DNA of 64,000 nucleotides from an uncultured Bacteroidia bacterium (GTDB lineage Bacteria; Bacteroidota; Bacteroidia; Bacteroidales; F082). This document shows positions 17,060-26,493 of this stretch, piece after piece (within the stretch, counting starts at the first letter, position 1; each line of letters opens with the position of its first letter). Position numbers and translations under genes: made by a program. The stretch covers positions 1 through 64,000 of the forward strand of contig CACZZO010000015.1 in NCBI GenBank assembly GCA_902785755.1, given 5' to 3'. The notes below the pieces were generated by a model. That model made no database searches and was not told the origin of the DNA. It saw only the letters and a program-made list of their open reading frames with translations.

Positions 17060-18329
17060 TGCTCTCAATATATAATAAAGGTGAACCTAATTGGGGGATT
17101 GCACCTAACCGGCCGTTCCTGTATGATTTGTATAATGACAGATTCTTATGCAATCCATATTCATCTGCGCGGGTGTATTCTGAATACGCCCCAGCGCGGT
17201 CTTTCTCCGCAAAGAACACAAAATCACGATGTGTATTCAACAAGTCCTCATTTAATAATGACGTTTCCTGACTTGTAAATATCAATTGCGACTCCTTAGA
17301 ATTCATAATGAATGTGTTTAAATAAAAGAGCAGCAAATCATCATGTAATTCAGAATCGATTTCATCAATAAGAAACACATGATTCTCCGTTATCGCTTTA
17401 TATAGAGACGACAAGTTCGACAAAAATTTCTTAGTACCTTCTGACTGTTCATCATAACTCAATACGAACTTATCATTTCCTGCCGCACAAACAAAATAAA
17501 CCTTTATTCGCTCAATTTGGAATACTCTATTTTCAGAAAAAGGCGATTCATCCTCAAACACCGCTCTCCTTCTGGGGAATTCTTCAGTGACTGTTTCCGT
17601 ATAGAAATCAACTATATTGAAATCTGCCTTTTGCAACAATTGAAGGTAGAATCGCTTTGCCTCAGCATTTTCTTCAATTGATTTTAACACTCTTTGGGGG
17701 GAACTTTGGTGACTATTTATCTCGTGCACATATAATTCCAACCAATAATAAAGGTCCGCTATTGGTTTCGCGTCTGTTTCAAATGATATTTTTTGGAAAA
17801 CAGACAAAACCGAATGGTTGTTAAGGGTATTTTGCAAAAAAGCGTCCTTAGTCCTAGCCGAGATTTTAAGGCTTGAACCAAATTTAATTTCCGCCTGAGC
17901 TTCAGGTGACACAAAACGCCTTTCGTAAAAGAGGGATTTTGCTCCATTAGGATACCATTCCATCAGTTCATCAATAATATGTTCCTTAATATATGAAACA
18001 GTATAATCATACCTTATATGGTTGGCATAAAAAGAAACAAACATCCTAGTTGGTTCTTTTGAACTTAACGCAAACGGCCTTCTTGTCCTAACAGAAGATT
18101 GCCGATCACTTCTCGCAAAGAACAAAAGTTCAAAGACATTTTGTATCGCCAATAACATATTTGATTTTCCAGATGCATTGGCACCATAAATCACTGCCAA
18201 TTTATTAACACGCTTCTCGCTACCCATTTCTACAGAAGCCCATTCTTCTTCTTTCGATTTGGTTTCAAAGTTCAGTGTTTGCCGTTCCTTTATGGATAGG
18301 AAATTCTCGGCCCAAAATTCTCGTATCAT
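17046..18329 (-). CDS. AAA15/RloA-like ABC-type ATPase
   Basis: 427 residues. The N-terminus binds ATP in SMC/ABC style: FLSIKERQTLNF, then Walker A GANASGKS (49-56). A mid-region helical insertion carries R/K-rich strands. The Walker B is VFLIDEIDSELHDDLL, followed by LIFTSQETSLL. No signal or membrane segment is present. It pairs with the downstream RloB-like protein through a 14-base overlap, as in restriction-linked RloA/RloB. In related systems the ATPase senses invasion and releases the nuclease. It has its own predicted promoter (18356-18363), and the gene is strongly A/T-rich (19 of 60 G/C at 17341-17400), so it looks like an independently acquired cassette. Confidence 0.85.
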   Translation of the reverse strand: MIREFWAENFLSIKERQTLNFETKSKEEEWASVEMGSEKRVNKLAVIYGANASGKSNMLLAIQNVFELLFFARSDRQSSVRTRRPFALSSKEPTRMFVSFYANHIRYDYTVSYIKEHIIDELMEWYPNGAKSLFYERRFVSPEAQAEIKFGSSLKISARTKDAFLQNTLNNHSVLSVFQKISFETDAKPIADLYYWLELYVHEINSHQSSPQRVLKSIEENAEAKRFYLQLLQKADFNIVDFYTETVTEEFPRRRAVFEDESPFSENRVFQIERIKVYFVCAAGNDKFVLSYDEQSEGTKKFLSNLSSLYKAITENHVFLIDEIDSELHDDLLLFYLNTFIMNSKESQLIFTSQETSLLNEDLLNTHRDFVFFAEKDRAGAYSEYTRADEYGLHKNLSLYKSYRNGRLGAIPQLGSPLLYIESNEED

Positions 18330-18355
18330 TTTTGTGTATTTTTGTTATTTCGCTA

Positions 18356-18363
18356 CAAAAATA
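18356..18363 (-). promoter_or_regulatory. Predicted promoter for the embedded ATPase/RloB cassette
   Basis: The minus strand reads TATTTTTG, a perfect -7 box, about 27 bases upstream of the ATPase ATG. A TTTG at 18386-18389 lies 22 bases further up and may be the -33 element. The 111-base gap is very A/T-rich. Confidence 0.55.
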
Positions 18364-18440
18364 GATATAATAATTGAAATAGATACAAAAATAATTGAAT
18401 TTTTTGTAAAAAAGTTACGAATAAAAGATAAAAACAGCTT

Positions 18441-19046
18441 TTATGGCTCTAAATTCTCTTTCAACTCCTGAATCTGTTTATACAACCCATATCTTTTCAT
18501 CGGTTGTTTCTCAGCCTTCAGTTTCTTCTCAAGTGTTTCAATCTGCTTGATGACTTTCTGCTTTTCTCCGTCAATCGTTATCTGCTCTTCGATAGTCACG
18601 CCTTCCATCACCTCAAATTTGCCGATGGTCGTTACCAGTTTTTCCCACACCTTATCCAAGTCAAGCCCCATCAGGGGCAATGCGGCATCTTCCAACAATT
18701 CCCAATCCAAAGCAAAGAGCTTCTCGTGGACAACAGCAAAACGCACCATGTCGTTGTATGCCAAGGCGAAAATCATGTTCTGCTTGATCAACTTGGTCAA
18801 AAGCAGGATGTTTTTCTCGTCATAGTGTTGGCGTTTCAAGGTGACGAGCAACACATAGAACTCCTTTACCCGGTCGCCTTCCTTCAAGCCAGGCACGGTA
18901 GATGGCGAGACCACATTCACGATGTCGATGCGGCTGATGTCGGCATCAAAGGCATCGCGCTGCGCCGATTTCAAGCCAAACTTCTCGTAGATGGCCTTTT
19001 TCGGCAGCGACTTCTTGATTTCCGTTGTGGCAGGCAGGGCAAACAT
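18441..19046 (-). CDS. DUF4391 family protein
   Basis: 201 residues. It starts MFALPATTEIKKSLPKKAIY and ends in a coiled-coil tail (VIKQIETLEKKLKAEKQPMK, about 163-200). The body (FDADISRIDIVNVVSPSTV; EFYVLLVTLKRQHYDEKNIL) matches DUF4391, which I know mainly from genes next to SNF2-type helicases and type III-like methylases in defence islands. Its biochemical role is unknown. The ATG shares one base with the helicase stop (TAATG), so the two are translationally coupled and probably form a complex. Confidence 0.75.
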   Translation of the reverse strand: MFALPATTEIKKSLPKKAIYEKFGLKSAQRDAFDADISRIDIVNVVSPSTVPGLKEGDRVKEFYVLLVTLKRQHYDEKNILLLTKLIKQNMIFALAYNDMVRFAVVHEKLFALDWELLEDAALPLMGLDLDKVWEKLVTTIGKFEVMEGVTIEEQITIDGEKQKVIKQIETLEKKLKAEKQPMKRYGLYKQIQELKENLEP

Positions 19047-22000
19047 TATCTCACGATTAAAAAGTCGATCAGTTCAAAATCATCCAAGCCTTTGATTTCC
19101 TTGGTAAAGAGTTCCGTTTGAACCCCTTCGAGGAAGCAATCCAAATCGCTCTTCTCCTTCACGTTGATGATGGACTGGATGGCCTTGCCCAGCAATTCAG
19201 AATAATGCTTCATATTCTTGCCATCCTTGGTCTCCTTGTTGAAAGCGGCACAAAGTGATTTGTCGTGCTTCGCTTTGCCTTTGCATAACAACCTGAAATC
19301 GTCAAGCAATGTCTTGGGTGAAAGATGGTTCACCACTACACCACCGCCATCATCCACATACACCAAATAGAACGGATGCAGTTGGTTCTTATGGTCAATG
19401 TTAACACCTTGTGACCGGTTCTTCAGCACATAAATCACCCCAGGTGGCATGCCATTGCTGCCTTTCACCACAGCGTGCATCCCGTATGGCGTGTGCTCAA
19501 TGTCGTGGCCTTCGTGCATGTAATCCAACAAGTCGAGGCGGAACTCATTCAGCCCCAAGTCCATGATGCTGATGCCCGTGTTCATGTCTTCAAGGTCAAC
19601 GACTTCCTCCTGCAAGCGTTTGAGCTGTTGGCGACGATACTCCAAATCGCCTTTTTCTTCCACCGACAAAGGATTGTCGTCGCCTGTACTGGTCAGCACC
19701 GAAATCTTCATCCTCGACTCCACGCGGCCTTTCAGGTCGATGTAATCGTCAAGCTCCATGTCGGGCCAATAGTTCACCAGCTGAATCACCTCGTTTTTGC
19801 TACCGATACGGTCGATACGGCCAAACCGCTGGATGATACGGACCGGATTCCAATGGATGTCGTAATTGATCAGGTAGTCGCAGTCTTGCAGGTTTTGGCC
19901 TTCAGAGATGCAATCTGTGGCAATCAGCACATCCACCTCCTCTTTCAAGCCAGGGAACAACACATCCTTTTCTTTCGACACAGGCGAGAACAAGGTCAAC
20001 ACCGTGTTGAAGTCCATCTTCTGCTTCAGCTTGATGGTACTTTTCGCCTCAATCGTGCCTGACACCATCGCGGAATGTAATCCAGTTTTCTCCAAAATCA
20101 ACGGCGTCAAATTCTTGTAAAGATAATCGGCAGTGTCAGCGAAAGCGGTGAAAATGAGCACTTTTTTGTTTGTGCCATTGATGGGATTGGCAAACTTCGC
20201 CCTCAAATCACAGATAAGTTGCTGCAACTTGCTATCGTGTTCAGGGCTGATGTCTTTCAGCATCAGAAGCAACAAGTCGAAACGTTCTTTATCTGCGACC
20301 AGGTATCTTCGCCACGAAATGGTGTCAATATCCCGCAGGTCGATCTTGTTTTTCTTGTTGCCAATGATGGTGTCGCCTTCATCCTCTATGTCAAGGTCAT
20401 CGAAATCAAATTCCTCGACATATTCCTCCTCCGTCCTCGAGTCAATCTTTTCAATCATATTGGCGATGAGCTGCTGGATTCGGCTAATGGTCAAGCGGAA
20501 CGAGTTAACCGAACTCTCGAGACGTTTTAGCATATTGATACCCATCAGGCGACGGATACCCAACTCACGGTCTTCGATGGAAAGGCGGTGTGAGCCTGTC
20601 TCAGCATCCAATTCGTCCTCGGTGTCAATGCCGTACTTGTCTTTTTTGCTCGGCAGAATAAATGCCGAAGGGGTATAAATGGAAAGATTAAGCTGTTGGA
20701 CGATTTCGATGATGTCCCTAAACGTAATAGCCTTGTCAATATCCGTTAAAGGAGGCGTTTTGGAAATGGGTTTCAAACGTGTCGGAAACTTACCAATGTC
20801 AGCCGTATCGTAAAACTGTTCAATATGTTTACGGCTTCGGGCGATGGTCACCGAATCGAGCACTTCAAAGAAATCAAAGCTCAGCGACTTCAGCAATCTT
20901 TCGGTCGTTCGGGCATCAAGTGGCAACTCTACCCATTCATTATAAGCCCGCTGCGCTTGACGGAAGATTTCATCAATGGGTTTTTCAGTTTTCAGCAGAC
21001 CGTTGATTTTCGAAGCATCGCCTTCATAGGCCAGCTGCAACTGGTTCTTCAGGTCATTGAAACGGTTGTTGACTGGCGTAGCCGAAAGCATGAGCACTTT
21101 AGTTTTAACGCCCGCTTTAATCACCTTGTTCATCAAACGCAGGTAGCGGTTTTCCTTAGGGTCTTCATCATCCTCAGAAGCAGTCACCTTGCCGCCATTC
21201 CTGAAATTATGGCTTTCATCAATGACTACCAAATCATAATTGCCCCAATTGATATGGTTCAACTCCATCCCGTTCGACACGCCTGAAGTACGCGACAAAT
21301 CCGTGTGATAAAGTACATCATAACGCAACCTGTCACCTGCAATGGGGTTGTTCACATAATTGCTTCTGTAGGTCATCCAGTTGTCGCTCAGTTTCTTGGG
21401 ACAAAGCACCAGCACCGACTTGTTACGGTTCTCGTAATACTTGATGACCGCCAACGCAGAGAAGGTCTTACCCAAACCCACACTATCCGCCAAAATGCAG
21501 CCGTTGTATTTTTCAAGTTTGTTAATGATGGCCAATGCCGCATCTTTCTGGAAGTTATACAATTTGTTCCAAATTAGGCTGTTCTTAAACCCAGTCGCCT
21601 CATTGGGCAGGTCGTCTTCCGACAGGTCATCCAAAAACTCATGGAAAATATTGTAAAGCGTTACGAAGTACAGAAACTCAGGTGCATTCTCCTTATAAGC
21701 GTTTGAAATGTTGTCAATTACATCCTCCGTCACTACTTGAAGCTTTGAGCTGTCATTCCAGATTTGGTCAAACAAAGACAAAAACTCTTTTGAAGAAGGA
21801 TAATCGTTTTTCACAATCATCGTATAAGCGCTATCGCCTTTCTCACATCCTAAATCCACGGTAGTAAAACCATTCAACGGCATGTAATTGGTCTGGTCAA
21901 CATTGGCAAAACCTGTCATGCTCTCGTTGGTCTTGTTTGACTTGAAGCAAGCCTTTTGCCTAATCCATTCCGCACATTCCTTAGCGATGGCCTTTTGCGT

Positions 22001-22285
22001 CAACTCATTCCTCAATTTGATCTCAAACTCGGATCCATACAGACTTCTCTCACGACACAACCGAGGGATATAGAACTCACGCTTTTGCTTACTCACTTTG
22101 TCCGTGGTAAAAGTGGGCGACGTGAAGATGAAGCGAAGCTCCTTGATGTCCTTCAGCTGCTCTTTCAACTCCTGAAAAGCATAAATCGAAAAACATGAAG
22201 CTGCAATGGAAATCTTGCTTTCGGGCTTGATTTCCACCATCAAGTCATTTTTGAGGGTTTTGGATATGTTATTGATGATTTCCAT
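19046..22285 (-). CDS. SNF2-type helicase with N-terminal PLD-like domain (Hma-type)
   Basis: 1079 residues from ATG 22285 (MEIINNISKTLKNDLMVEIK). Residues 1-150 look like a degenerate phospholipase-D fold (SKISIAASCFSIYAFQELKE; LRFIFTSPTF). The SF2/SNF2 motor begins at about 240: ADSVGLGKT (Walker A, about 266-274), LVVIDESHNFRN, MLSATPVNNRF, then LIATDCISEGQNLQDCDYLI and QRFGRIDRIGS. It is the first gene of the island. The order helicase-DUF4391-(cargo)-Mod-(cargo)-Res is what I recall for Hma defence systems. It probably translocates on DNA for the complex. All motor motifs are intact. Confidence 0.85.
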   Translation of the reverse strand: MEIINNISKTLKNDLMVEIKPESKISIAASCFSIYAFQELKEQLKDIKELRFIFTSPTFTTDKVSKQKREFYIPRLCRERSLYGSEFEIKLRNELTQKAIAKECAEWIRQKACFKSNKTNESMTGFANVDQTNYMPLNGFTTVDLGCEKGDSAYTMIVKNDYPSSKEFLSLFDQIWNDSSKLQVVTEDVIDNISNAYKENAPEFLYFVTLYNIFHEFLDDLSEDDLPNEATGFKNSLIWNKLYNFQKDAALAIINKLEKYNGCILADSVGLGKTFSALAVIKYYENRNKSVLVLCPKKLSDNWMTYRSNYVNNPIAGDRLRYDVLYHTDLSRTSGVSNGMELNHINWGNYDLVVIDESHNFRNGGKVTASEDDEDPKENRYLRLMNKVIKAGVKTKVLMLSATPVNNRFNDLKNQLQLAYEGDASKINGLLKTEKPIDEIFRQAQRAYNEWVELPLDARTTERLLKSLSFDFFEVLDSVTIARSRKHIEQFYDTADIGKFPTRLKPISKTPPLTDIDKAITFRDIIEIVQQLNLSIYTPSAFILPSKKDKYGIDTEDELDAETGSHRLSIEDRELGIRRLMGINMLKRLESSVNSFRLTISRIQQLIANMIEKIDSRTEEEYVEEFDFDDLDIEDEGDTIIGNKKNKIDLRDIDTISWRRYLVADKERFDLLLLMLKDISPEHDSKLQQLICDLRAKFANPINGTNKKVLIFTAFADTADYLYKNLTPLILEKTGLHSAMVSGTIEAKSTIKLKQKMDFNTVLTLFSPVSKEKDVLFPGLKEEVDVLIATDCISEGQNLQDCDYLINYDIHWNPVRIIQRFGRIDRIGSKNEVIQLVNYWPDMELDDYIDLKGRVESRMKISVLTSTGDDNPLSVEEKGDLEYRRQQLKRLQEEVVDLEDMNTGISIMDLGLNEFRLDLLDYMHEGHDIEHTPYGMHAVVKGSNGMPPGVIYVLKNRSQGVNIDHKNQLHPFYLVYVDDGGGVVVNHLSPKTLLDDFRLLCKGKAKHDKSLCAAFNKETKDGKNMKHYSELLGKAIQSIINVKEKSDLDCFLEGVQTELFTKEIKGLDDFELIDFLIVR

Positions 22286-22349
22286 ATAAGTGGTCACAAA
22301 AATAGAATTACAAATAACCCACTTTGGCACGACATGGCAACTGAGACCA

Positions 22350-22928
22350 TCATATTCCCCTCAAAAACCCAATCAATTTCTGCGTAGCCCTTCCTCGGTG
22401 ACTGATGGCGTTTTTCTCTTCGAGGCCCAATTCGGCGAAGGTTTGGTCGTAGCCGTCGGGCTGGAAGATGGGGTCGTAGCCGAAGCCTTCGGTGCCGCGC
22501 TGCTGCTCGGTGATTTGTCCGTCGCAGCGGCCTTCGAAAAAGTAGGATTTCCCGTTGAGGTTCAAGGCGATGCAGGTTCGGAAGGCCGCCTTGCGGTTGG
22601 CTTGGCCTTTCATGGCGGCCAGCATTTTGTCCACATTGTCCTGATAGCTGCAATGCTCGCCGGCATAACGCGCCGAATACACGCCCGGCGCGCCGTTCAA
22701 GGCTTCCACTTCGAGGCCGGTGTCATCGGCGAAGCAGTCGATGTGGTAGCGGCTCGTAATAAAATCCGCCTTGATTTTGGCGTTGCCCTCGATGGTGTCG
22801 GCGTCCTCGATGATTTCCTCGTGGCAGCCGATGTCGTCGAGGCTCAAGACCTCATAGAGGCCATCCATGATTTCGCGCATTTCGCGCAGTTTGTTCTTGT
22901 TGTTGGTGGCGAAGACGATTTGTTTCAT
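22350..22928 (-). CDS. rdgB: XTP/dITP diphosphatase (RdgB/HAM1)
   Basis: 192 residues from ATG 22928, whose A/TG overlaps the ung stop (ATGA); an in-frame ATG at 22937 is also possible. Key motifs are [12 protein letters not shown] (phosphate binding), [31 protein letters not shown] and ISHRGRA. It removes deaminated purine triphosphates (XTP, dITP) from the nucleotide pool. Coupling to ung makes a small DNA-quality operon: one enzyme stops base damage entering DNA, the other removes uracil already there. Confidence 0.95.
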   Translation of the reverse strand: MKQIVFATNNKNKLREMREIMDGLYEVLSLDDIGCHEEIIEDADTIEGNAKIKADFITSRYHIDCFADDTGLEVEALNGAPGVYSARYAGEHCSYQDNVDKMLAAMKGQANRKAAFRTCIALNLNGKSYFFEGRCDGQITEQQRGTEGFGYDPIFQPDGYDQTFAELGLEEKNAISHRGRATQKLIGFLRGI

Positions 22929-23602
22929 AAGCTCCAATCAATAGGTTCTATTCCGTTCTGTTTCAGATAATTGTTCGTTTGTGAAAAATGATGGCAACCG
23001 AAAAACCCTCGGCTTGCCGACAGCGGCGACGGATGCACCGACTTCAGAATCAAGTGCTTGAAGGGGTCAATCAGGGCTTGTTTGGCGATGGCGTAGTTGC
23101 CCCAAAGGATGAAGACGAGATGCTCACGTTGCTCAGAAAGGGCACGGATGGCCGCGTCGGTGAACTGTTCCCAGCCGTGGCGCGAGTGTGAGGCGGCTTG
23201 TCCAGCCCTTACCGTCAATGAAGCGTTCAAGAGCAACACCCCTTCCTTTGCCCATTTCTCAAGATTGCCCGACCGCGCGATAGGCACGCCCAAGTCGTCA
23301 TGCAGTTCCTTGAAAATGTTCTGCAAACTCGGTGGGAACGGCACACCATCAGGCACCGAAAACGATAGTCCGTGTGCCTGTCCTGGGCCGTGATATGGGT
23401 CTTGACCTAAAATCACGACCTTCACCTTGTCGAAAGGCGTGAGGTTGAAAGCGTTGAAAATCAACGATCCAGGGGGATAGACGGCGTATTGCCGTTTCTC
23501 GCTCACCAAAAAAGATTTCAGGTCAGCGAAATAGGGTGCCTCGAATTGAGGTCGCAGCACTTGATACCAGCTTTCATCAATATTGGGTTTCTTTACTTCC
23601 AT
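22925..23602 (-). CDS. ung: Uracil-DNA glycosylase
   Basis: 225 residues from ATG 23602 ([20 protein letters not shown]). A longer frame (23665) is rejected because a likely -7 element (CATCTTTG, 23619-23626) lies inside it. Family 1 UDG motifs are complete: [16 protein letters not shown] (water-activating Asp) and [17 protein letters not shown] (catalytic His). It excises uracil from DNA to start base-excision repair. It is in an overlapping operon with rdgB and divergent from the small lipoprotein gene. Confidence 0.97.
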   Translation of the reverse strand: MEVKKPNIDESWYQVLRPQFEAPYFADLKSFLVSEKRQYAVYPPGSLIFNAFNLTPFDKVKVVILGQDPYHGPGQAHGLSFSVPDGVPFPPSLQNIFKELHDDLGVPIARSGNLEKWAKEGVLLLNASLTVRAGQAASHSRHGWEQFTDAAIRALSEQREHLVFILWGNYAIAKQALIDPFKHLILKSVHPSPLSASRGFFGCHHFSQTNNYLKQNGIEPIDWSL

Positions 23603-23676
23603 ATCCACAAAATTTCTGCAAAGATGGTAATAATTCGCGAAAAAATCCGTTACTTTGCAAGTCAAATTACATAGCT

Positions 23677-23808
23677 ATGAAGAAAAAACTTGCCATCACT
23701 CTGCTAATCGCCTTTGTTTCAGGCATTATCCTGACCTCCTGCGGGTCGAGCAAGAGTTGCCCCGCCTACGGCGAATCGCAAAAGTACATCAAGGAAACGC
23801 GCTATTAA
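23677..23808 (+). CDS. Small (43-residue) lipoprotein
   Basis: The frame from ATG 23677 encodes MKKKLAITLLIAFVSGIILT followed by the lipobox Cys (LTSC) and a short Ser/Lys-rich tail ending KETRY. The mature peptide of about 22 residues has one more cysteine (CPAYGESQKY). I recall similar tiny lipoproteins in Bacteroidota but no function. It is 23 bases ahead of a beta-barrel-like gene and probably in the same operon. The -7 element upstream (TTACTTTG, 23651-23658) is one base off consensus. Confidence 0.65.
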   Translation: MKKKLAITLLIAFVSGIILTSCGSSKSCPAYGESQKYIKETRY

Positions 23809-23831
23809 TACAGGTGTTGGGAGGCATGGCC

Positions 23832-24620
23832 ATGATTGCCCTCAAACGACCCTTGCTGCACATCCTCATGTTCACGCTTTTGGGAGCGTGCCCTTTTTTA
23901 TTGTCCGCACAAAACATTGACATCCAAAGTGATGACGACAAACCCATTGAAGAAAGGTTGGTCTACACCCGCCAAAACACTTTCAAAGTGGCCATCCATT
24001 CTCAAGGGTTCGGGATAGGATTCAACATCGGGAAAATCAAGACCATCAACCGGACAACGAACTGGGTTGCCGAAGCTGTTTCGCTACATTCGCCCAAGGA
24101 AATCAAGACCGTGACCATCTCGCAATACAACACGCGGCCTTTCGTTTACGGCAAGCTGAACCATGCCTTTGTCCTTCGTTTCGGTTATGGCGAAAGCCGA
24201 CGTATTTTCGGGAAACCTTATTGGGGCGGCATCGAAACGCGCTGGAACTATGGATTGGGAGCATCGTTGGCCTTGCTCAAGCCCTATTATTACTATGTGG
24301 TCACCTACCAACCCTCTTCTTCTGGCGGATACATCGAAAAAATCGACGAACAAACCTTCCAATCGGACATCGACATCCTCAGCAGGGCACCGTTCACCAA
24401 AGGTATTGCCGAAACCAAGTTTTCTCCCGGCGCACACGCCTCGGTAGGCCTCAGTTTCGAATTCGGCAAGTCGCGAACACGAGTTAGGGCCATCAACCTC
24501 GAAGTGAAAGCCGAGTATTTCCCATTGGGAGCCGCCATCATGGCATCGGATCGCAACAAGTGGTTCTACCTTACCTTCATGCTGTCGTACAATTGGGGTT
24601 CAAGGTTCAATAATTATTGA
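23832..24620 (+). CDS. Putative outer-membrane beta-barrel protein
   Basis: 262 residues from ATG 23832, chosen because GGGAGG lies 7 bases upstream; an in-frame ATG six bases earlier (23826) is too close to it. A signal peptide is clear (HILMFTLLGACPFLLSAQN). The rest alternates polar and aromatic residues in beta strands (FVYGKLNHAFVLRFGYG; KWFYLTFMLSYNWGSRFNNY) and ends near an aromatic residue, as outer-membrane barrels do. No enzyme motif. I do not recognise the family. It follows the small lipoprotein by 23 bases. Confidence 0.7.
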   Translation: MIALKRPLLHILMFTLLGACPFLLSAQNIDIQSDDDKPIEERLVYTRQNTFKVAIHSQGFGIGFNIGKIKTINRTTNWVAEAVSLHSPKEIKTVTISQYNTRPFVYGKLNHAFVLRFGYGESRRIFGKPYWGGIETRWNYGLGASLALLKPYYYYVVTYQPSSSGGYIEKIDEQTFQSDIDILSRAPFTKGIAETKFSPGAHASVGLSFEFGKSRTRVRAINLEVKAEYFPLGAAIMASDRNKWFYLTFMLSYNWGSRFNNY

Positions 24621-24709
24621 TTTAGAATCGCTTAACACAGATGAAGCAAAGGAAGCGAATTTTTTCAGAAAAAAATTCCCTTTTTTTCTTGCAGCATTTA
24701 AAAAAAGCG

Positions 24710-24717
24710 TATTTTTG
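24710..24717 (+). promoter_or_regulatory. Predicted promoter of tRNA-Gln
   Basis: TATTTTTG at -7 with TTG (24689-24691) 18 bases upstream: a good match to the Bacteroidota promoter. The tRNA starts 14 bases after the box. Confidence 0.6.
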
Positions 24718-24730
24718 CAGCCGATTTTGA

Positions 24731-24801
24731 TGCCCAATGGTGTAATGGCAGCACAACTGACTCTGGATCAGTTAGTCTAGGTTCGAATCCTGGTTGGGCA
24801 A
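24731..24801 (+). tRNA. tRNA-Gln (anticodon CUG)
   Basis: It folds as a full cloverleaf: acceptor TGCCCAA/TTGGGCA (7 bp), D stem GTGT/GCAC, anticodon stem ACTGA/TCAGT with loop CTCTGGA giving anticodon CTG, T stem CTAGG/CCTGG with loop TTCGAAT. The 3' CCA is not encoded. Confidence 0.95.
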
Positions 24802-24808
24802 CAAAAAC

Positions 24809-24855
24809 AACCGCTGCAACTCAAGATAATCAAGTAGTTGCAGCGGTTTTGTTTT
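24809..24855 (+). terminator. Terminator after tRNA-Gln
   Basis: The 13-bp perfect stem AACCGCTGCAACT / AGTTGCAGCGGTT (24809-24821 and 24836-24848) is followed by a T-rich tail TTGTTTTT. It begins 8 bases after the tRNA. Confidence 0.85.
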
Positions 24856-24889
24856 TGCAAGAAATCAGCCCAAGCAAGTGATGTTGTGA

Positions 24890-26458
24890 CTATTTCTTCT
24901 TGAAAATGCTACCCAAAATTGAGCGCACTATCGAGTTGCCAAGGTTCCGGCCTATGGTCGTAGCGGTCGTGTTGAGCGTCTTTTCCAATGCTTTCGCGCC
25001 CACCGATTTCTTTTTCCTTGTTGTGGTCGTCGACCTTGAAGAGGTGCTTCTTGCGCGTTCTTTCTCCTTGGCTTCCTTGGCCTTGCGCTTTTCTTCCTCC
25101 TCGGCCTCTTTCTGGAGACGTTTTTCCTCCTGTTTTTGTTGCGCGACGAGGACTTCATAGGCGCTTTCGCGGTCGAAGCTCTTGTCATACACGCCGTAGA
25201 TGCGCGATTTGCGAATCAAGTCGCGGCGCTGGTCGTCGGTGATGGCCCCGATTTGGCTCAATGGGAATAGGATTTTGGCGCGTTCCACGATGCTGGGCGC
25301 ACCTTTTTCATCCAAGAAGGAAACCAAAGCCTCGCCGGTGCCAAGCTCAAGGATGGCTGTTTCAGTGTTGAAGTTCGGATTGGCGCGGAAGGTTTGCGCA
25401 GCGGCTTTCACGGCCTTTTGTTCCTTGGGAGTGTAGGCGCGAAGTCCGTGCAAAACGCGATTGCCAAGCTGACCGGCAATGGCATCCGGGATGTCGTCGG
25501 GGCTTTGGGTGATGAAATACACGCCCACGCCCTTCGAGCGCACCAAACGAATGACCTGCTCAATCTTGTCGACCAATGCCTTCGAGGTGTCCTTGAAAAG
25601 CATGTGAGCCTCATCGAAGAAGAAGATGAGCTTAGGCAGCGGCAGGTCGCCGACCTCGGGCAGTTGGGTGTAGAGTTCGCTCAACAGCCAAAGCAGGAAA
25701 GTGGAATAGAGCTTGGGATTGAGCATCAGCTTGTCAGCAGCCAAAACGTTCATCACGCCACGCCCACCCTCGGTTTGGAGGAAGTCGAACACATTGAACG
25801 AAGGCTCGCCGAAGAACAAGTCGCCGCCCTCGGCTTCCAAAGCCAACAAAGCACGTTGGATGGCCCCAACGCTTACTGAAGACACGGTGCCGTATGTTGT
25901 GGTGAACTCCTTGGCGTTTTTGGCCACATAGTCGAGCATGAGGCGCAAGTCCTTCATGTCGATAAGAAGCAGACCTCGGTCGTCGGCGATTTTGAAGACG
26001 ATGTTGAGGATTCCCGTTTGGGTTTCGTTGAGGCCGAGAAGTCGGGCCAAGAGTTGCGGTCCCATGTCGGAGATGGTGGCGCGGAGCGGATGGCCTTGTT
26101 CGCCAAACACATCGAAGAAGCGCGTGGGGCAACCGCTAAAGAGTTGAGAGTTGAAAGTTGAGCGTTGAGAGTTGTCGCCTTCGGCGTTTTCAACTGGGAA
26201 GAACTCTGGAAGGCGTTTCTCGATGAAACTGCTCATTTTTCCCGCTTGGCTGATGCCTGAGAGGTCGCCTTTCATGTCGGCCATAAAGCAGGGCACACCT
26301 GCCTGACTGAAGGTTTCGGCCAACACTTGCAGAGTGACGGTCTTACCCGTTCCCGTGGCTCCAGCAATCAAGCCGTGGCGGTTGGCCATTTTGCCCGTCA
26401 TAAAAATGGGTCCGTTGTCGCAATGCGCGATGTAGAGTTGTTTGTTTTCAGTGTACAT
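24890..26458 (-). CDS. HerA-like helicase/translocase (DUF853 family)
   Basis: 522 residues from ATG 26458 ([20 protein letters not shown]); a longer frame (26548) would overlap trmB. Walker A is GATGTGKT at about 33-40; Walker B is [13 protein letters not shown]; a DSRNLV-like sensor region ([20 protein letters not shown]) follows. It ends in a long charged Lys/Glu/Arg coiled coil and a basic tail. This is the YjgR/DUF853 branch of the HerA-FtsK superfamily, with an unknown cellular job, possibly DNA pumping or stress. An extra segment ([12 protein letters not shown]) near residue 100 comes from a heptamer repeat array inserted in frame. Confidence 0.88.
   Translation of the reverse strand: MYTENKQLYIAHCDNGPIFMTGKMANRHGLIAGATGTGKTVTLQVLAETFSQAGVPCFMADMKGDLSGISQAGKMSSFIEKRLPEFFPVENAEGDNSQRSTFNSQLFSGCPTRFFDVFGEQGHPLRATISDMGPQLLARLLGLNETQTGILNIVFKIADDRGLLLIDMKDLRLMLDYVAKNAKEFTTTYGTVSSVSVGAIQRALLALEAEGGDLFFGEPSFNVFDFLQTEGGRGVMNVLAADKLMLNPKLYSTFLLWLLSELYTQLPEVGDLPLPKLIFFFDEAHMLFKDTSKALVDKIEQVIRLVRSKGVGVYFITQSPDDIPDAIAGQLGNRVLHGLRAYTPKEQKAVKAAAQTFRANPNFNTETAILELGTGEALVSFLDEKGAPSIVERAKILFPLSQIGAITDDQRRDLIRKSRIYGVYDKSFDRESAYEVLVAQQKQEEKRLQKEAEEEEKRKAKEAKEKERARSTSSRSTTTTRKKKSVGAKALEKTLNTTATTIGRNLGNSIVRSILGSIFKKK
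26141..26174. repeat. Heptamer repeat array (GAGTTGA)n inside the HerA-like gene
   Basis: Nearly five tandem units of GAGTTGA (plus strand), 34 bases, slightly degenerate. It translates in frame as [11 protein letters not shown]. The complementary array occurs in mfd at 63027-63060. Confidence 0.8.
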
Positions 26459-26493
26459 ATTGTTGAAGTGTTGATTGTTTAATCGTTTAATTG

